Shown here piece after piece: positions 18,476 to 28,143 of a stretch of DNA of 64,000 nucleotides. The notes under the pieces were generated by a model. That model saw nothing but the letters and a program-made list of their open reading frames with translations, did no database searches and had not been told where the DNA came from. How positions within the stretch are numbered: position 1 is the first letter of the stretch; each line of letters starts with the position of its first letter. Position numbers and translations under genes: made by a program. This stretch comes from CAVVAL01 sp963740215 (GTDB taxonomy: Bacteria; Actinomycetota; Actinomycetes; Mycobacteriales; Cryptosporangiaceae): positions 496,001-560,000 of the forward strand of contig CAVUDJ010000008.1 of NCBI GenBank assembly GCA_963740215.1. Reading direction: 5' to 3'.

Positions 18476-20017
18476 ATGGCACGACGGTTGACGCTCGGGC
18501 TGGTCCTCATCACAGCGCTCGTGCTGGCCCCGGCGCCGGCGACCGCCGCCCCGCCCGAGGGCACGATCGTGGGCGCCGGCCGCGCGACGGCGATACCGGG
18601 CAGCTACATCGTCGTCATGAAGCCCGGCGCCACGCCTCGGGCAGCGGCGGTCCGGCACGCCATCACGGTCGACCACGTGTACTCAGCCAGCATCAACGGG
18701 TTCGCCGCACGGATGCCCGAGCGCGCGGCCCGTCAGCTGGCCGCCGACCGGCACGTGAAGTACGTGGCGCAGAACCAGCGGATCCAGGCGCTGGACACGC
18801 AGACGGACCCGCCGTCATGGGGCCTCGACCGCGTCGACCAGCGCCACCTGCCGTTCGACCAGACCTACCTCTACGAGACCTCCGCGAGCAGCGTCAACGC
18901 CTACGTGATCGACACCGGCATTCGAGTCACCCACCAGGACTTCGGCGGGCGGGCGCGACACGGCCGGGACACGATCGACAACGACGACGACGCGAGCGAC
19001 TGCCACGGCCACGGCACGCACGTCGCCGGCACGGTCGGCGGGCGCAAGTACGGCCTGGCCAAGGGCGTCACGCTGTGGGCCGTGCGGGTGCTGAACTGTC
19101 GCGGATCCGGCACCACGGCCAGCGTCGTCGCGGGCATCGACTGGGTCACGGCGAACGCGGTCCGGCCCGCGGTCGCGAACATGAGCCTGGGCGGCGGCGT
19201 CGACCAGGTGCTCGACGACGCCGTGCAGCGCTCGATCTCGTCCGGGATCACGTACGCGGTTGCCGCCTCGAACGACAACGACGACGCGTGCGACTACTCG
19301 CCGGCGCGCGCGCCCGAGGCGATCACCGTCGGCGCGACGTCACTTGACGACTCCCGCGCGTACTTCTCCAACTACGGCACCTGCCTCGACCTGTTCGCGC
19401 CCGGCCTGGCGATCACGTCGGCATGGAACAGTGACGACACCGCCGAGCTCTCGGCGTCCGGGACCTCGATGGCGTCGCCTCACGTCGCCGGCGCCGCCGC
19501 CCTGTTCCTCGCGAAGAACCCCGGCGCGACACCGCGGCAGGTGCGGGACGGGCTGGTGGCCGCCGCCACGCCGGGCAAGGTCACCAACCCTGGCTCCGGA
19601 TCCCCGAACGTGCTGCTCTACACCGACCACGGCATCGTCCCGCCGCCACCGCCGCCCGGCTGCGGCACCAAGACCAACAACACCGACGTGCGGATCCCGG
19701 ATGCGAGCCTCGCCGTGGGCACCGCCGTACGGGTGGCGCAGTGCAGCGGCAACGCGCCGGCCGACCTGCGGGTCGAGGTGCACATCAAGCACACCTTCCG
19801 CGGCGACCTGCGCATCGACCTGGTCGCCCCGGACGGCACCGAGTACCGGCTGAAGAACAACAGCACCGGCGACGGCAAGGACGACGTGGACGAGACCTAC
19901 CGGGTCGACGCGTCCAGCGAGACCAACGACGGCACGTGGCGGCTCAAGGTGCAGGACCGTTCCGAGGGCGATGCCGGCTACCTGGACAGCTGGAGCCTGC
20001 ACCTGCGGGCGGATTGA
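18476..20017 (+). CDS. Secreted S8 serine protease with P-domain
   Basis: 513 aa, intact. Signal peptide (LTLGLVLITALVLAPAPATA), I9 propeptide (GSYIVVMKPG to about residue 100), S8 catalytic domain with Asp146 (VIDTG), His179 (GHGTHVAG) and Ser331 (SGTSMASPH), a Pro-rich linker (PPPPPPG) and a C-terminal proprotein-convertase P-domain (HTFRGDLRIDLVAPDGT, then GTWRLKVQD and GYLDSWSLHL). ATG 18476 has GGGAG about 9 nt upstream. It is a paralogue of the edge-cut protease at 1-1239. Confidence 0.95.
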   Translation: MARRLTLGLVLITALVLAPAPATAAPPEGTIVGAGRATAIPGSYIVVMKPGATPRAAAVRHAITVDHVYSASINGFAARMPERAARQLAADRHVKYVAQNQRIQALDTQTDPPSWGLDRVDQRHLPFDQTYLYETSASSVNAYVIDTGIRVTHQDFGGRARHGRDTIDNDDDASDCHGHGTHVAGTVGGRKYGLAKGVTLWAVRVLNCRGSGTTASVVAGIDWVTANAVRPAVANMSLGGGVDQVLDDAVQRSISSGITYAVAASNDNDDACDYSPARAPEAITVGATSLDDSRAYFSNYGTCLDLFAPGLAITSAWNSDDTAELSASGTSMASPHVAGAAALFLAKNPGATPRQVRDGLVAAATPGKVTNPGSGSPNVLLYTDHGIVPPPPPPGCGTKTNNTDVRIPDASLAVGTAVRVAQCSGNAPADLRVEVHIKHTFRGDLRIDLVAPDGTEYRLKNNSTGDGKDDVDETYRVDASSETNDGTWRLKVQDRSEGDAGYLDSWSLHLRAD

Positions 20018-20021
20018 CGGG

Positions 20022-20067
20022 AGTGGTCGTACTTTTCGGGGCCATAGGCCCGAAAAGTACGACCACT
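20022..20067. terminator. 46-bp palindrome between convergent protease and chitinase genes
   Basis: The 19-nt arms AGTGGTCGTACTTTTCGGG and CCCGAAAAGTACGACCACT are perfect complements around GCCATAGG. It lies between convergent genes; a bidirectional terminator is likely. Confidence 0.75.
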
Positions 20068-20118
20068 GGAGAAGGCGGGTGGGGAGCCGCCGTCGCGACT
20101 CCCCACCCTGGCGGGCGC

Positions 20119-21375
20119 CTAGCCGTTCTTTACCGCGGTGATCAGCTCGCCGTTCGTGGTGTCACCACTGAACTCCCAGAAGAACGCGCCGCCGAGACCC
20201 TGGCCGCGTCCCCAGGCCATCTTCGAGCGGATCGTCGCCGGGGTGTCGTAGCCCCACCACTGGTTGCCGCAGTGGGCATACGCCGTGCCCCCGACCGTGC
20301 CGTTCGACGGGCAGCGGCTCCTGAGCACCTTGTAGTCCTCGATGCCCTGCTCGTACGTGCCAGGCGCCGGGCCGGTGGCCCTGCCGCCGGGTGCCTTCTG
20401 CGTCACCCCGGACCAGCCACGGCCGTAGAAGCCGACGCCGATGAGCAGCTTGCTCGCCGGGATGCCCTTGCTCTTCAGCTTCTGGATCGCCGCGTCGGTG
20501 TTGAAGCCGGCCTGCGGGATCCCGCTGTACGAGGTGAGCGGCGAGTGCGGGGCTGTCGGGCCCTGCGCCGCCCAGGCGCCGAAGAAGTCGTACGTCATCG
20601 GCAGGTACCAGTTGACGTACTGCGCGGCGCCGCCGTAGTCGGCCTTGTCGATCTTGCCGCCCGCCGAGGCGTCGGCGGTGATGGCGGCGGTGACCAGGTT
20701 GCCGGACCCGAACCGCGCCCGCACCGCCTGCATCAGCGTCTTGAACGAGCCATAGCCGCTGGTGTCGCAGGTGAGGCCGCAGGCGTTGGGGTACTCCCAG
20801 TCGAGGTCGATGCCGTCGAAGACGTCGCGCCAGCGCGGGTCCTCGACGAGCCGGTAGCACGAGTCGGCGAACGCGGCCGGGTTGCGCGCGGCCTGCCCGA
20901 ACCCGCCCGACCAGGTCCAGCCGCCGAACGACCAGATCACCTTGATGTTCGGGTAACGCTTCTTGAGCTTGCGGAGCTGGTTGAAGCTGCCGCGCAACGC
21001 GCCGGCGTCCCAGGTGTCGGCTACACCGTCGACGCTCTGATCCGCCGTGTAGAACTTGTCGTAGTCGGCGTACATGTCGCCGATCGTGCAGCGTCCACCT
21101 TGGACGTTCCCGAAGGCGTAGTTGATGTGCGTGAGCTTCGCCGCCGAGCCGGACGTGACGAGGTTCTTCACGTGGTAGTTCCGCGCGTACACGCCCCACT
21201 GGGCGAAGTAGCCGACCACCTTGTTGCCGGGCGCCAGGGGCTCGACCGCCGGTGCCGCCGCGTCACGGGTGGTGCCGCCGGCGTGCGCCGCCGACATCGT
21301 CCCGGCGACCAGCACCGGCGCGAGTAGCGCCGCCGCGGCCACTGTCCACGCTCTCCGCCTACCTGATCTGGTCAT
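20119..21375 (-). CDS. Secreted GH18 chitinase
   Basis: 418 aa, intact, hydrolyses chitin beta-1,4 bonds by substrate-assisted catalysis. ATG at 21375 with GGGGAG upstream; signal peptide through about residue 32 (AGTMSAAHAG). The catalytic DxxDxDxE motif is DGIDLDWE, with Glu194 as the acid. SxGG is present as SFGGWTWSGG and the late strand as YLPMTYDFFGAW. No carbohydrate-binding module. Two DasR-like operators lie 61-94 bp upstream, consistent with N-acetylglucosamine-responsive control in streptomycetes. It is convergent with the protease and divergent from the PI-PLC-like gene. Confidence 0.95.
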   Translation of the reverse strand: MTRSGRRRAWTVAAAALLAPVLVAGTMSAAHAGGTTRDAAAPAVEPLAPGNKVVGYFAQWGVYARNYHVKNLVTSGSAAKLTHINYAFGNVQGGRCTIGDMYADYDKFYTADQSVDGVADTWDAGALRGSFNQLRKLKKRYPNIKVIWSFGGWTWSGGFGQAARNPAAFADSCYRLVEDPRWRDVFDGIDLDWEYPNACGLTCDTSGYGSFKTLMQAVRARFGSGNLVTAAITADASAGGKIDKADYGGAAQYVNWYLPMTYDFFGAWAAQGPTAPHSPLTSYSGIPQAGFNTDAAIQKLKSKGIPASKLLIGVGFYGRGWSGVTQKAPGGRATGPAPGTYEQGIEDYKVLRSRCPSNGTVGGTAYAHCGNQWWGYDTPATIRSKMAWGRGQGLGGAFFWEFSGDTTNGELITAVKNG

Positions 21376-21435
21376 CGTCCTGCTCCCCTCGGGGACGGGC
21401 ACAACGGACAAATAGGTGCGTGCCAACAACCTAGA

Positions 21436-21469
21436 TGGTATAGACCATTCGGGTCAATGGTCTGGGCCA
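21436..21469. promoter_or_regulatory. Pair of DasR-like (dre) operators upstream of chitinase
   Basis: TGGTATAGACCA at 21436-21447 matches the dre core TGGTCTAGACCA in 11 of 12 positions. TGGTCTGGGCCA at 21458-21469 matches 10 of 12. They are 22 bp apart, about two helical turns, on the same face. DasR is the GntR-type repressor of chitin and aminosugar genes known from Streptomyces. Confidence 0.7.
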
Positions 21470-21664
21470 ATCGGGGCAGAGCGGGCACCGTAACCAGCGA
21501 ACGTGAGTCCGTGACCGGTTCAGGCCACAACCTGCGGCGATACGCCTTCCGATGTGCCGCACTTCACACTATTCTTCGGCTTCGGTCGGCCCGTCGTGGC
21601 TCGGGCGCCCGTCTCCACCGCCAGAACGTGCAAGCCCACCCGCACCAGTCCTGGAGCCCCTTGT

Positions 21665-22996
21665 ATGCGTAGGAAACTGATCCGCTTCGGCATCCCCGTG
21701 GCCCTCTGCGCCGCCCTCTTCGCCGGGCAAGCGCTCTACAACCCGGTCCAGGCGGCCGAGCCGCCGAAGAACGTCGCGCTGACGATCCAGAGCGTCCCGA
21801 ACGGCCTCGTCGCCGACGTCGGCGGCAGCGTAGGTAACGGCACCGCCATCAACGAGTGGACCTACAACGGCACCGGCAACCAGCAGTGGTGGTTACAGGG
21901 CAGCGGCAGCCGCTACAAGATCAAGAGCAACGTGAACGGCTCCTGGTGCCTGACCCGAGCCGCGGACGGCAACCTCGCCAAGATCGTCCTGGGCGGGTGT
22001 GACCAGGCCCGCGCCGACTGGGACTTCCAGGATCTCGGCGGCGAGAAGTGGCGGATCAAGGATCCGGCCGGCGACTACTACCTGCACGTCTGGAACGAGA
22101 CACCCACGCGCGGCCGGGAGCTGGTCACCAGCAGCAACGACCAGATCGGCTCCTACTGGTTCCTCACCGACCTGAACGTCAAGCGGCGCGCGATGCCGTC
22201 CGACCCACGCCTTGACCAGGCCACGTTCCTCACCACGCACAACGCCATGGCCAACACCGACGAGGGGTTCTGGGGCCGGTTCCCGAACCAGTCGTACAGC
22301 CTGCGGTCCCAGCTCGACCAGGGCATCCGTGGGATGCAGATCGACGTCCACAGCTACCGCGGCGGCGTACGGATGTGCCACAACAGCTGCTGGGGCAACG
22401 AGCGCACGCTCACCTCGGGCCTGCAGGTCATCGTGGACTTCCTCAACTCCCGCAGGGACGCGATCGTCACGGTGTTCCTGGAGGACTACACCTCGGTGGC
22501 GGAGCTGCAGGCCGCGGTCGGCGCGGTCAACGGCATCAACACCCTGCTGTTCCGTCCCGACCAGGCCGGCGTCCGGAACACCGGCTGGCCGACGCTGAGC
22601 AAGCTGCGGACCGACAACAAGCGGCTGCTGATCTTCTCGCAGCGCTCGGGCCGGGACGGCTTCGGCGTGTACTTCGACCGGGACTGGACCGCCGAGAACT
22701 ACTGGAGCATGGGCACCTGGGGCAACGACCAGGACTGCTACAGCCGCTGGGGCGAGGTGCCGCTGTCGAAGGAGGAGCCGAACTTCGTCCGGCTGCACGT
22801 GATGAACCAGTACCGGGACATCCCCACCGAGGGCGGGGCCGCCGGTGACAACGGCGGCAAGCTCGCCAACCGCGTCAACCGCCTCTGCGGCCCGGCCGCC
22901 CGCCACAAGCCGAACTACGTCGCCGTGGACTTCTTCCAGAAGTCCGACGGCGCCTCGACCCACCAGCTCGTCGCGGAGATGAACACGTACTGGTGA
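21665..22996 (+). CDS. Secreted PI-PLC X-domain protein with N-terminal ricin-type lectin domain
   Basis: About 443 aa. The ATG at 21665 is preferred to upstream in-frame starts because it opens a good signal peptide (FGIPVALCAALFAGQAL). Residues about 35-170 form a ricin-B/CBM13-like domain (NQQWWLQGSGSRYKIKS, then GSYWFLTD). The PI-PLC X domain follows, with putative catalytic His192 (TTHNAMANTDEGF) and His239 (RMCHNSCWG). Expected to cleave phosphatidylinositol-type lipids or anchors outside the cell, although the substrate is not proven. It shares its upstream region with the chitinase. Confidence 0.88.
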   Translation: MRRKLIRFGIPVALCAALFAGQALYNPVQAAEPPKNVALTIQSVPNGLVADVGGSVGNGTAINEWTYNGTGNQQWWLQGSGSRYKIKSNVNGSWCLTRAADGNLAKIVLGGCDQARADWDFQDLGGEKWRIKDPAGDYYLHVWNETPTRGRELVTSSNDQIGSYWFLTDLNVKRRAMPSDPRLDQATFLTTHNAMANTDEGFWGRFPNQSYSLRSQLDQGIRGMQIDVHSYRGGVRMCHNSCWGNERTLTSGLQVIVDFLNSRRDAIVTVFLEDYTSVAELQAAVGAVNGINTLLFRPDQAGVRNTGWPTLSKLRTDNKRLLIFSQRSGRDGFGVYFDRDWTAENYWSMGTWGNDQDCYSRWGEVPLSKEEPNFVRLHVMNQYRDIPTEGGAAGDNGGKLANRVNRLCGPAARHKPNYVAVDFFQKSDGASTHQLVAEMNTYW

Positions 22997-23005
22997 CTCC
23001 GGCGT

Positions 23006-23046
23006 TGTGAAGCGGCGCGCGACCTCAGCGAGCGCGCCGCTTCACA
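23006..23046. terminator. Hairpin between convergent genes
   Basis: The 15-nt arms TGTGAAGCGGCGCGC and GCGCGCCGCTTCACA are perfect complements around an 11-nt loop, between the PI-PLC-like gene and the convergent small gene. Bidirectional terminator. Confidence 0.75.
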
Positions 23047-23050
23047 CCGG

Positions 23051-23371
23051 TCAGTCGCCGATGCGGGACCAGAAGCCCGGCTCGATGCCGAGGTCTCGCA
23101 GCCAGCGGCGTTCCCCGTGCCTGACGATCGTCTCGGCGTTCGCCGCGAGCAGCGCCAGCACGTCGTCGCCGTCCGTGCCGCCCAGTGCGGCCACCACACG
23201 CGGTACGTCCCCGGACGCGACCGTGATGTCGTACTCGTACTCGGCGGTGCCCCACGCGTTGGGCTTGCTCAGGTCCTGGCCCTCGATCGCGAGGCGGCCG
23301 TCAGCCTTGAGCACCGCGTACACGAAGAGCCGGTTCCGCTCCCACAGCTTGACCCGCCGCTCACTGTCCAC
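23051..23371 (-). CDS. Conserved-looking hypothetical protein
   Basis: About 106 aa from a GTG at 23371 (VDSERRVKLWERNRLFVYAV). Codon usage is typical of the region and the sequence has a mixed alpha/beta pattern with WGTAEYEYDITV and a C-terminal helix ending GIEPGFWSRIGD. No signal peptide, membrane segment or motif I recognise. The longer frame to 23458 would run into the repeat element at 23404, so I prefer the inner GTG. Confidence 0.65.
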   Translation of the reverse strand: MDSERRVKLWERNRLFVYAVLKADGRLAIEGQDLSKPNAWGTAEYEYDITVASGDVPRVVAALGGTDGDDVLALLAANAETIVRHGERRWLRDLGIEPGFWSRIGD

Positions 23372-23403
23372 AGCAGACGAGTATGCCGTCCGTTGGTCAC
23401 GAC

Positions 23404-23481
23404 CCGAACCGGACTTGCAGTGACAAACCGGGGCACGGCTGCCGTCCGGTATAGGCACGAGGTTCCCCGAAAGTCCGGTTC
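23404..23481. repeat. Dispersed palindromic element, family C, copy 1
   Basis: The arms CCGAACCGGACTT (23404-23416) and AAAGTCCGGTTC enclose about 50 bp with the conserved block GGTATAGGCACG. A related copy lies at 42542-42616. It is located between two minus-strand genes. Confidence 0.65.
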
Positions 23482-23492
23482 ACCGGCCGCCG

Positions 23493-24638
23493 CTAGAACG
23501 GTCCCGCGACCTCGTACGTGATCCCGCCCGAGGACGATCCGCTGGTGCCCCGCTGCGACGAGAAGTAGAACCGGGTGCCGTTGGGCGAGAACGCGGGGCC
23601 GGTGATCTCCGACGCGCTCTGGCCGGTTACCCGCAGGAACGGCGCGACGATGTCGTTCGGCGTGATGATGTTGATCTCCATGTTGCCGCCGTCCTCGGCG
23701 ACGAACAGGTTCCCGTCGGCGTCACCGGTCACGTTGTCGACTCCGGTCAGCGGCGCCGAGCCGGGGCTCACCAGGCTGTCGTCGTAGGCGAGTTCGTAGG
23801 CGTTGGTGGCGCAGTTGACCTGCCACACCCGGTTGTCGCCCTTGGTCGTGAACCAGACGGTGTCGTTGGCGTAGTGGCAGCCCTCGCCGCCGTTGAACCG
23901 CTTCACGCCGGACACCTGGTACCTGGTGCGGGTCGGAGAGCCGTCCGGGTCGGGGACGTTGGCCCAGGTGAGGGTGCCGGACGTGCCGCTGCCGGCCTTC
24001 GCCACCTGCAGCGTGCCGCTCGCGAGATTGCCCCAGGTCGTGGGGATGAACCGGTAGAAGCAGCCGTCCGACTCGTCCTCGGTGAGGTAGATGACCCGGC
24101 GCACCGGGTCGCAGGCGGCGGCCTCGTGCTTGAACCGCCCCATCGCCGGCCGCTGGGTCGCCGTGCCACCCCAGGGGTTGGTCTCGTAGACGTACCCGAG
24201 GTCGACTTCCTCGCAGGAGAGCCACTTGTTCCACGGGGTGGCGCCGCCCGCGCAGTTCTGCCGGGTGTTGGCCAGGATGCGGTACGCCGACGTGATCGTC
24301 CCGCTGGAGTTGAACCGCAGCGCGGACGCGCCGCCGCTCGGATTGATCTCCGAATTGGACACGTAGATCCAGCCGGTCCCGTCGGCGAAGCACGCGCCAC
24401 CGTCCGGAGCTCTGTGCCACACGTAGCCGGCGACGGCCTGCCCGGAGCGGGCGACGATCCGGCTGGTGAATCCGGCCGGGAGCATGATCCCGTTCGCATT
24501 GGCGGGTTGCAGTGGCCCGTACGGGCTGGGCCCGTTCTGGGCCGGGGCAGCATGCGCGGCGCCTTGCCAGAGGCTGCCGGCGAAGGCGGCGCTGCCCGCC
24601 CCCGCGAGTGCGGCGCGCAAGAAGGAGCGGCGTTCCAT
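23493..24638 (-). CDS. Tat-exported PhoX-like (DUF839) phosphatase family protein
   Basis: 381 aa. ATG at 24638 with GGGAGG upstream. The N-terminus MERRSFLRAALAGAGSAAFA is a twin-arginine signal. The body has the DUF839/PhoX beta-propeller look: WLSCEEVDLGYVYE (metal-ligand Glu pair of the family), HEAAACDPVRRVIYLTEDES with GCFYRFIP, GGEGCHYANDTVWFTTKGD and NLFVAEDGGNMEI. PhoX enzymes are Ca/Fe-dependent phosphomonoesterases. This is a short version, so the activity is inferred. It is divergent from the metallophosphoesterase at 24891, hinting at joint phosphate control. Confidence 0.85.
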   Translation of the reverse strand: MERRSFLRAALAGAGSAAFAGSLWQGAAHAAPAQNGPSPYGPLQPANANGIMLPAGFTSRIVARSGQAVAGYVWHRAPDGGACFADGTGWIYVSNSEINPSGGASALRFNSSGTITSAYRILANTRQNCAGGATPWNKWLSCEEVDLGYVYETNPWGGTATQRPAMGRFKHEAAACDPVRRVIYLTEDESDGCFYRFIPTTWGNLASGTLQVAKAGSGTSGTLTWANVPDPDGSPTRTRYQVSGVKRFNGGEGCHYANDTVWFTTKGDNRVWQVNCATNAYELAYDDSLVSPGSAPLTGVDNVTGDADGNLFVAEDGGNMEINIITPNDIVAPFLRVTGQSASEITGPAFSPNGTRFYFSSQRGTSGSSSGGITYEVAGPF

Positions 24639-24890
24639 GGTGAACCTCCCGAATAGGCGGGCCAGGGCCGGGACAGACGCTAGGTGCGGCGGCGGGCACG
24701 CGGATCGAGCATCCGGTGAACGACGCGTGGCAAGCAGCTGACGACTCATCGCATATATCGCATTGCACATCGTAATGGGCAGATACAGCGTTCATGTCAC
24801 GTTCCGGACCCGTTGCCGGCCAGGACACGAACCGTTCCGGCGGGCGTCCCTACGATGCGGCGTTTCGCTGCCCGGTCACGAGGAGCCACG

Positions 24891-26715
24891 ATGACCCAGA
24901 ACCCGCTCACCCGGCGCACGTTCCTGGCCGGCGCCGGTGCGGTCGGGGCAGGCGCCGTCGCGATCACCGCCCTCGAACCGGCCGCCGCGCTCGCCACTCC
25001 CGCGTGGCGGCACCCGGATACGGACAGCCCTCGGTTCACGATCGCGGTCATCCCGGACACGCAGTACCTGTTCGACATGGACCGGGGCGACCCGGCACCG
25101 CTCGACGCCACCCTGCGATACCTCCTGGACACCGCAGGCGACCACAATCTCGTCTTCACCAGCCATCTCGGTGACCTGGTCGAGAACGCCCACGCGAGCG
25201 AGCTGGCCGGGATCAGCCGCAGCTTCCGGGTGTTCGACCGGCATCGCGCCCCGTACTCGGTGCTCGCCGGCAACCACGACATCGACTCCCGCACCGACGA
25301 CCAGCGCGGGCCGTCGCCGTACCTGGACGAGTTCGGCCCGCACCGGTTCCGGAAGCTCCCCACGTTCGGCGGGGCGACCCCGGACGGCTACAACACGTCG
25401 CACCGGTTCCGCGCGGCCGGCCGGGAGTGGTTGCTGTTCGCGCTGGACTGGCGCCCGTCGGACGCCACCCTCGCATGGGCGCAGGGCGTCCTCGACCGGC
25501 ACCCGCGACTGCCCGCCATCCTCACCACCCACGACCTCGCCGACGCCGACCGCTCCGGCGCCGCCGAGCTGTCCACGCACGGGCGCCGGCTGTGGGACGG
25601 GCTGATCGCGAGGAACGACCAGATCTTCCTCACCCTCAACGGCCACTACTGGCCGCCCGGACGCGCGGTGCTGCGCAACGACGCCGGCAACGACGTCCAC
25701 GTGCACATCACCAACTACCAGGACCGGTACTACGGCGGCAGCGCGATGATCCGGCTCTACCAGTTCGACCTCGCCCGCGACACGATCGAGGTCGAGACGT
25801 TCTCGCCATGGCTGCTCGGCCAGCGCTCGGACCGCCTCAACACGCTTGACCGTGGCGAGATCGAGCTGACCACGCCCGTCGACCGGTTCAGCGTCCCCAT
25901 CGACTTCGAGAAGCGATTCGCCGCCTTCGCGCCAGTGCCGCCACCCCCGCCGCGCCCGGCCCGCGACATGCTGGTTCCGGGCACCGTCGCGTACTGGCGC
26001 TTCGACGGCAGCGCCCGGCGGCACCCCTGCGGGCGACGTGAAGGACCTCTCCGGGCACGGCAACCACCTCACCCGGGTCACGTGGCCGGGCAGCGGCCCC
26101 ACCGCGCTCCGGCACGCCGCCGAGCACCACCGCGGGCAGCCCGGCCACGGCAGCCTCTTCTTCGACGGCGCGAAGAACCCGGCACGAGGCGCATACCTGC
26201 GCACGGCCGGCGACGCGAGGCTCAACACGCTGACGTTCCGTCGCGGATACACGATCGAGGCGTTCATCAAGCTGCCCGACGACTTCGCCGACGGGCACGC
26301 GTGGTGCGGCCTGTTCACCCGCGCCGGCACCGGCGCCGACGCGGGCAAGACCGGCGACGACCCCGCCGAGCCGCTCGCCACGCTCAACCTCGCCGGCGGC
26401 GGTGGCGTTCAGTGGGCGGCGTTCCCGCTCAACCAGGACGGGATCTCCACCAACTGGAGTCACGAGCTGCCGACCGGCGAGTGGTGGCACCTCGCGGTGG
26501 TCAACGACGGGCGGCACACGGTCATGTACGTGGAGGGCTCCGAGGTGCTGCGGAATCCGTCGACGCCGGCCATCGGGATCGCCGCCGACGGGAAGAGCTG
26601 GCTGCTCGGCGCGTACCAGTACGGCGGCGTGGTCGAGCAGAGCTTCTACGGCTGGCTCGGCGACGTCCGGATCGTCGACCGCGCGCTGCCGGTCCGGGCT
26701 TTCATGCTCCGTTGA
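24891..26715 (+). CDS. Tat-exported metallophosphoesterase with C-terminal LamG domain, one frameshift
   Basis: The start ATG 24891 (MTQNPLTRRTFLAGAGA) follows GAGGAG and opens a twin-arginine signal. The calcineurin-like domain has IPDTQ (first Asp), HLGDLVENAH, GNHD (VLAGNHDID) and LNGHYWPPG. After a Pro-rich linker comes a concanavalin/LamG domain (VAYWRFDG, then GHGNHLTRV, TIEAFIKLPDDF and YGWLGDVRIVDRAL). The two halves are in different frames; a one-base insertion in the GCCCGG run near 26018 explains it. Total about 607 aa. Probably a secreted phosphodiesterase or nuclease; substrate unknown. Confidence 0.88.
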
Positions 26716-26770
26716 GTCGTGGAGTTTCGAGGGTGTCGCGCCCCGCGTGACTTTCGAAACTCCACAACTC
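26714..26770. terminator. Palindrome between convergent genes, GTGGAGTTTCGAG family
   Basis: The arms GAGTCGTGGAGTTTCGAGGG and CTTTCGAAACTCCACAACTC pair with two mismatches around a GC-rich loop. It is convergent-gene placed. A closely related sequence occurs at 58438-58490. Confidence 0.7.
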
Positions 26771-26780
26771 GGGGACAGCC

Positions 26781-27983
26781 CTACGGGCTCTCGGCATGGG
26801 TGAGCGTCTCCCAGGCAAGGAAGTAGTTCGCGCCCGCCGGCCGCTTGCTCGCGGTGTACTGGCTGGTCGTGGGCATGTCGACGCCGAGCCGGTGCTGGTA
26901 GTGGTTGAGCACGACCTCGGTCGTGGCGGCCAGCCCGCGCTGCACGCTGCCGTCGCAGAGCCACGACGGCACCGCGGTGCCCGTCTCGTAGCGGGTGTGG
27001 ATGTAGGCGGCGTCGACCAGCCGTTCCTGCACCTCGCCGTAGAGGTTCACGCCCTGGTGCCACGCGGTCTCGGCGACATGGGCGGCGGCGGCGAGCCCCC
27101 AGCCGGTGTGCCCGAAGTCGCGGCACGTCTCCTGCGCGAGCCCGTCGACGAACCGGTCCTGACCCTGCCAGTACGCGACCAGTTCAGCGCGGGTGTCCTT
27201 GCCAGGGCAGGTGGACGGCGTCCTAGGCAGCGACCCGTCAGAAGCGATGTAGACATAGCCGGGCACCCGGCCGCGCCAGATCCCGACCGCCTTGTCGAAC
27301 GCGGCCCTGTCCTCCAGGTGGACCGCGATGCCGATCGCGGCGTCCATCATGGCCAGTTCCCAGTTGCCGTTGGTGCAGTCGCCGCCGTCGCGGATCTCTG
27401 CCAGGTACACGTTCCGTAGCGTCCCGGCGAACCGGCTCGCCTGCGGCCAACTGGTGTAGGTGTGCTTGATCAGCTCGGCGGCGCGCGAGAACGGGGCGCC
27501 GGCCCAGCCGGTCTGCAGGCGGGCGTTGTGGTTCGTGTGGTCGCGGATCACGGCCGACCAGGCGTCCATGATCTGGATCGCCTTCTGCGCGTGCCGCGCG
27601 TCCCGCGTGACGTACCAGAGCAGCGCGTGGGCGTAGGCGGCGTTGGCGTCGTCGCGCTCGTCCGTGCAGCCGCGGTTCGGGTTGGAGTACGGCCCGCACT
27701 CGACCACGGCACGCGGCTTGGGCTTGTACGACAGCGACGCGTACGAGCTGGCGCGCATCGCGTCGTAGGCGCGCTTCCACGGCTGGGTGCCGGCCGTCAC
27801 CCGCGAGCGCATCGTGTCCAACTGCGCCCGGCTGACCAGCACCCCGGGATGCTTGAACACCGCCGGCGCCGCGACGTGCACGGACTCCTCGGCTGTCCGG
27901 GCAGACGCCGCCGGTGCTCCGATCAGCGTCGTGACCAGCAGCGCAGCCACTCCGATACGGGCTTTACGTGCTCTGGTGACCAT
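26781..27983 (-). CDS. Secreted alginate-lyase-family protein
   Basis: 400 aa, intact. ATG 27983 with GAGGAG upstream; signal peptide (IGVAALLVTTLIGAPAASA). The (alpha/alpha) toroid-type domain shows HPGVLVSRAQLDTM, then YAHALLWYVTRDARHAQKAI, TGWAGAPFSRAAELIKHT (putative His of the active cleft), NGNWELAMMDAAIGIAV and CRDFGHTGWGLAAAAHVAE, fitting Pfam alginate_lyase-type polysaccharide lyases. The substrate may be alginate or another uronate polymer. A perfect palindromic DasR-like operator lies 51 bp upstream. Confidence 0.85.
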   Translation of the reverse strand: MVTRARKARIGVAALLVTTLIGAPAASARTAEESVHVAAPAVFKHPGVLVSRAQLDTMRSRVTAGTQPWKRAYDAMRASSYASLSYKPKPRAVVECGPYSNPNRGCTDERDDANAAYAHALLWYVTRDARHAQKAIQIMDAWSAVIRDHTNHNARLQTGWAGAPFSRAAELIKHTYTSWPQASRFAGTLRNVYLAEIRDGGDCTNGNWELAMMDAAIGIAVHLEDRAAFDKAVGIWRGRVPGYVYIASDGSLPRTPSTCPGKDTRAELVAYWQGQDRFVDGLAQETCRDFGHTGWGLAAAAHVAETAWHQGVNLYGEVQERLVDAAYIHTRYETGTAVPSWLCDGSVQRGLAATTEVVLNHYQHRLGVDMPTTSQYTASKRPAGANYFLAWETLTHAESP

Positions 27984-28033
27984 CTTGACCGCTCCTCACC
28001 GCTTTGGCGGATTTGGCAGCAGAACAAGGTAGA

Positions 28034-28045
28034 TGGTCTATACCA
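28034..28045. promoter_or_regulatory. DasR-like (dre) operator upstream of alginate-lyase-family gene
   Basis: TGGTCTATACCA matches the dre core in 11 of 12 positions. The surrounding 14-mer ATGGTCTATACCAT is identical, read on the minus strand, to the first site before the chitinase gene. It is centred about 56 bp before the start at 27983. Confidence 0.72.
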
Positions 28046-28074
28046 TGAACGCAACGGGCTGCGACGGCCCGCCT

Positions 28075-28137
28075 CCCGAGTTTCGGACTTTTGAGGGTCG
28101 CGGAGGCCGCGGACCCCTCAAAAGTCCGAAACTCGGG
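28075..28137. terminator. 63-bp palindrome after apbE
   Basis: The 23-nt arms beginning CCCGAGTTTCGGACTTTTGA and ending TCAAAAGTCCGAAACTCGGG are perfectly complementary. It lies 7 bp beyond the apbE stop and upstream of the next minus-strand gene. Terminator of the flavin operon. Confidence 0.78.
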
Positions 28138-28143
28138 GCCGAC

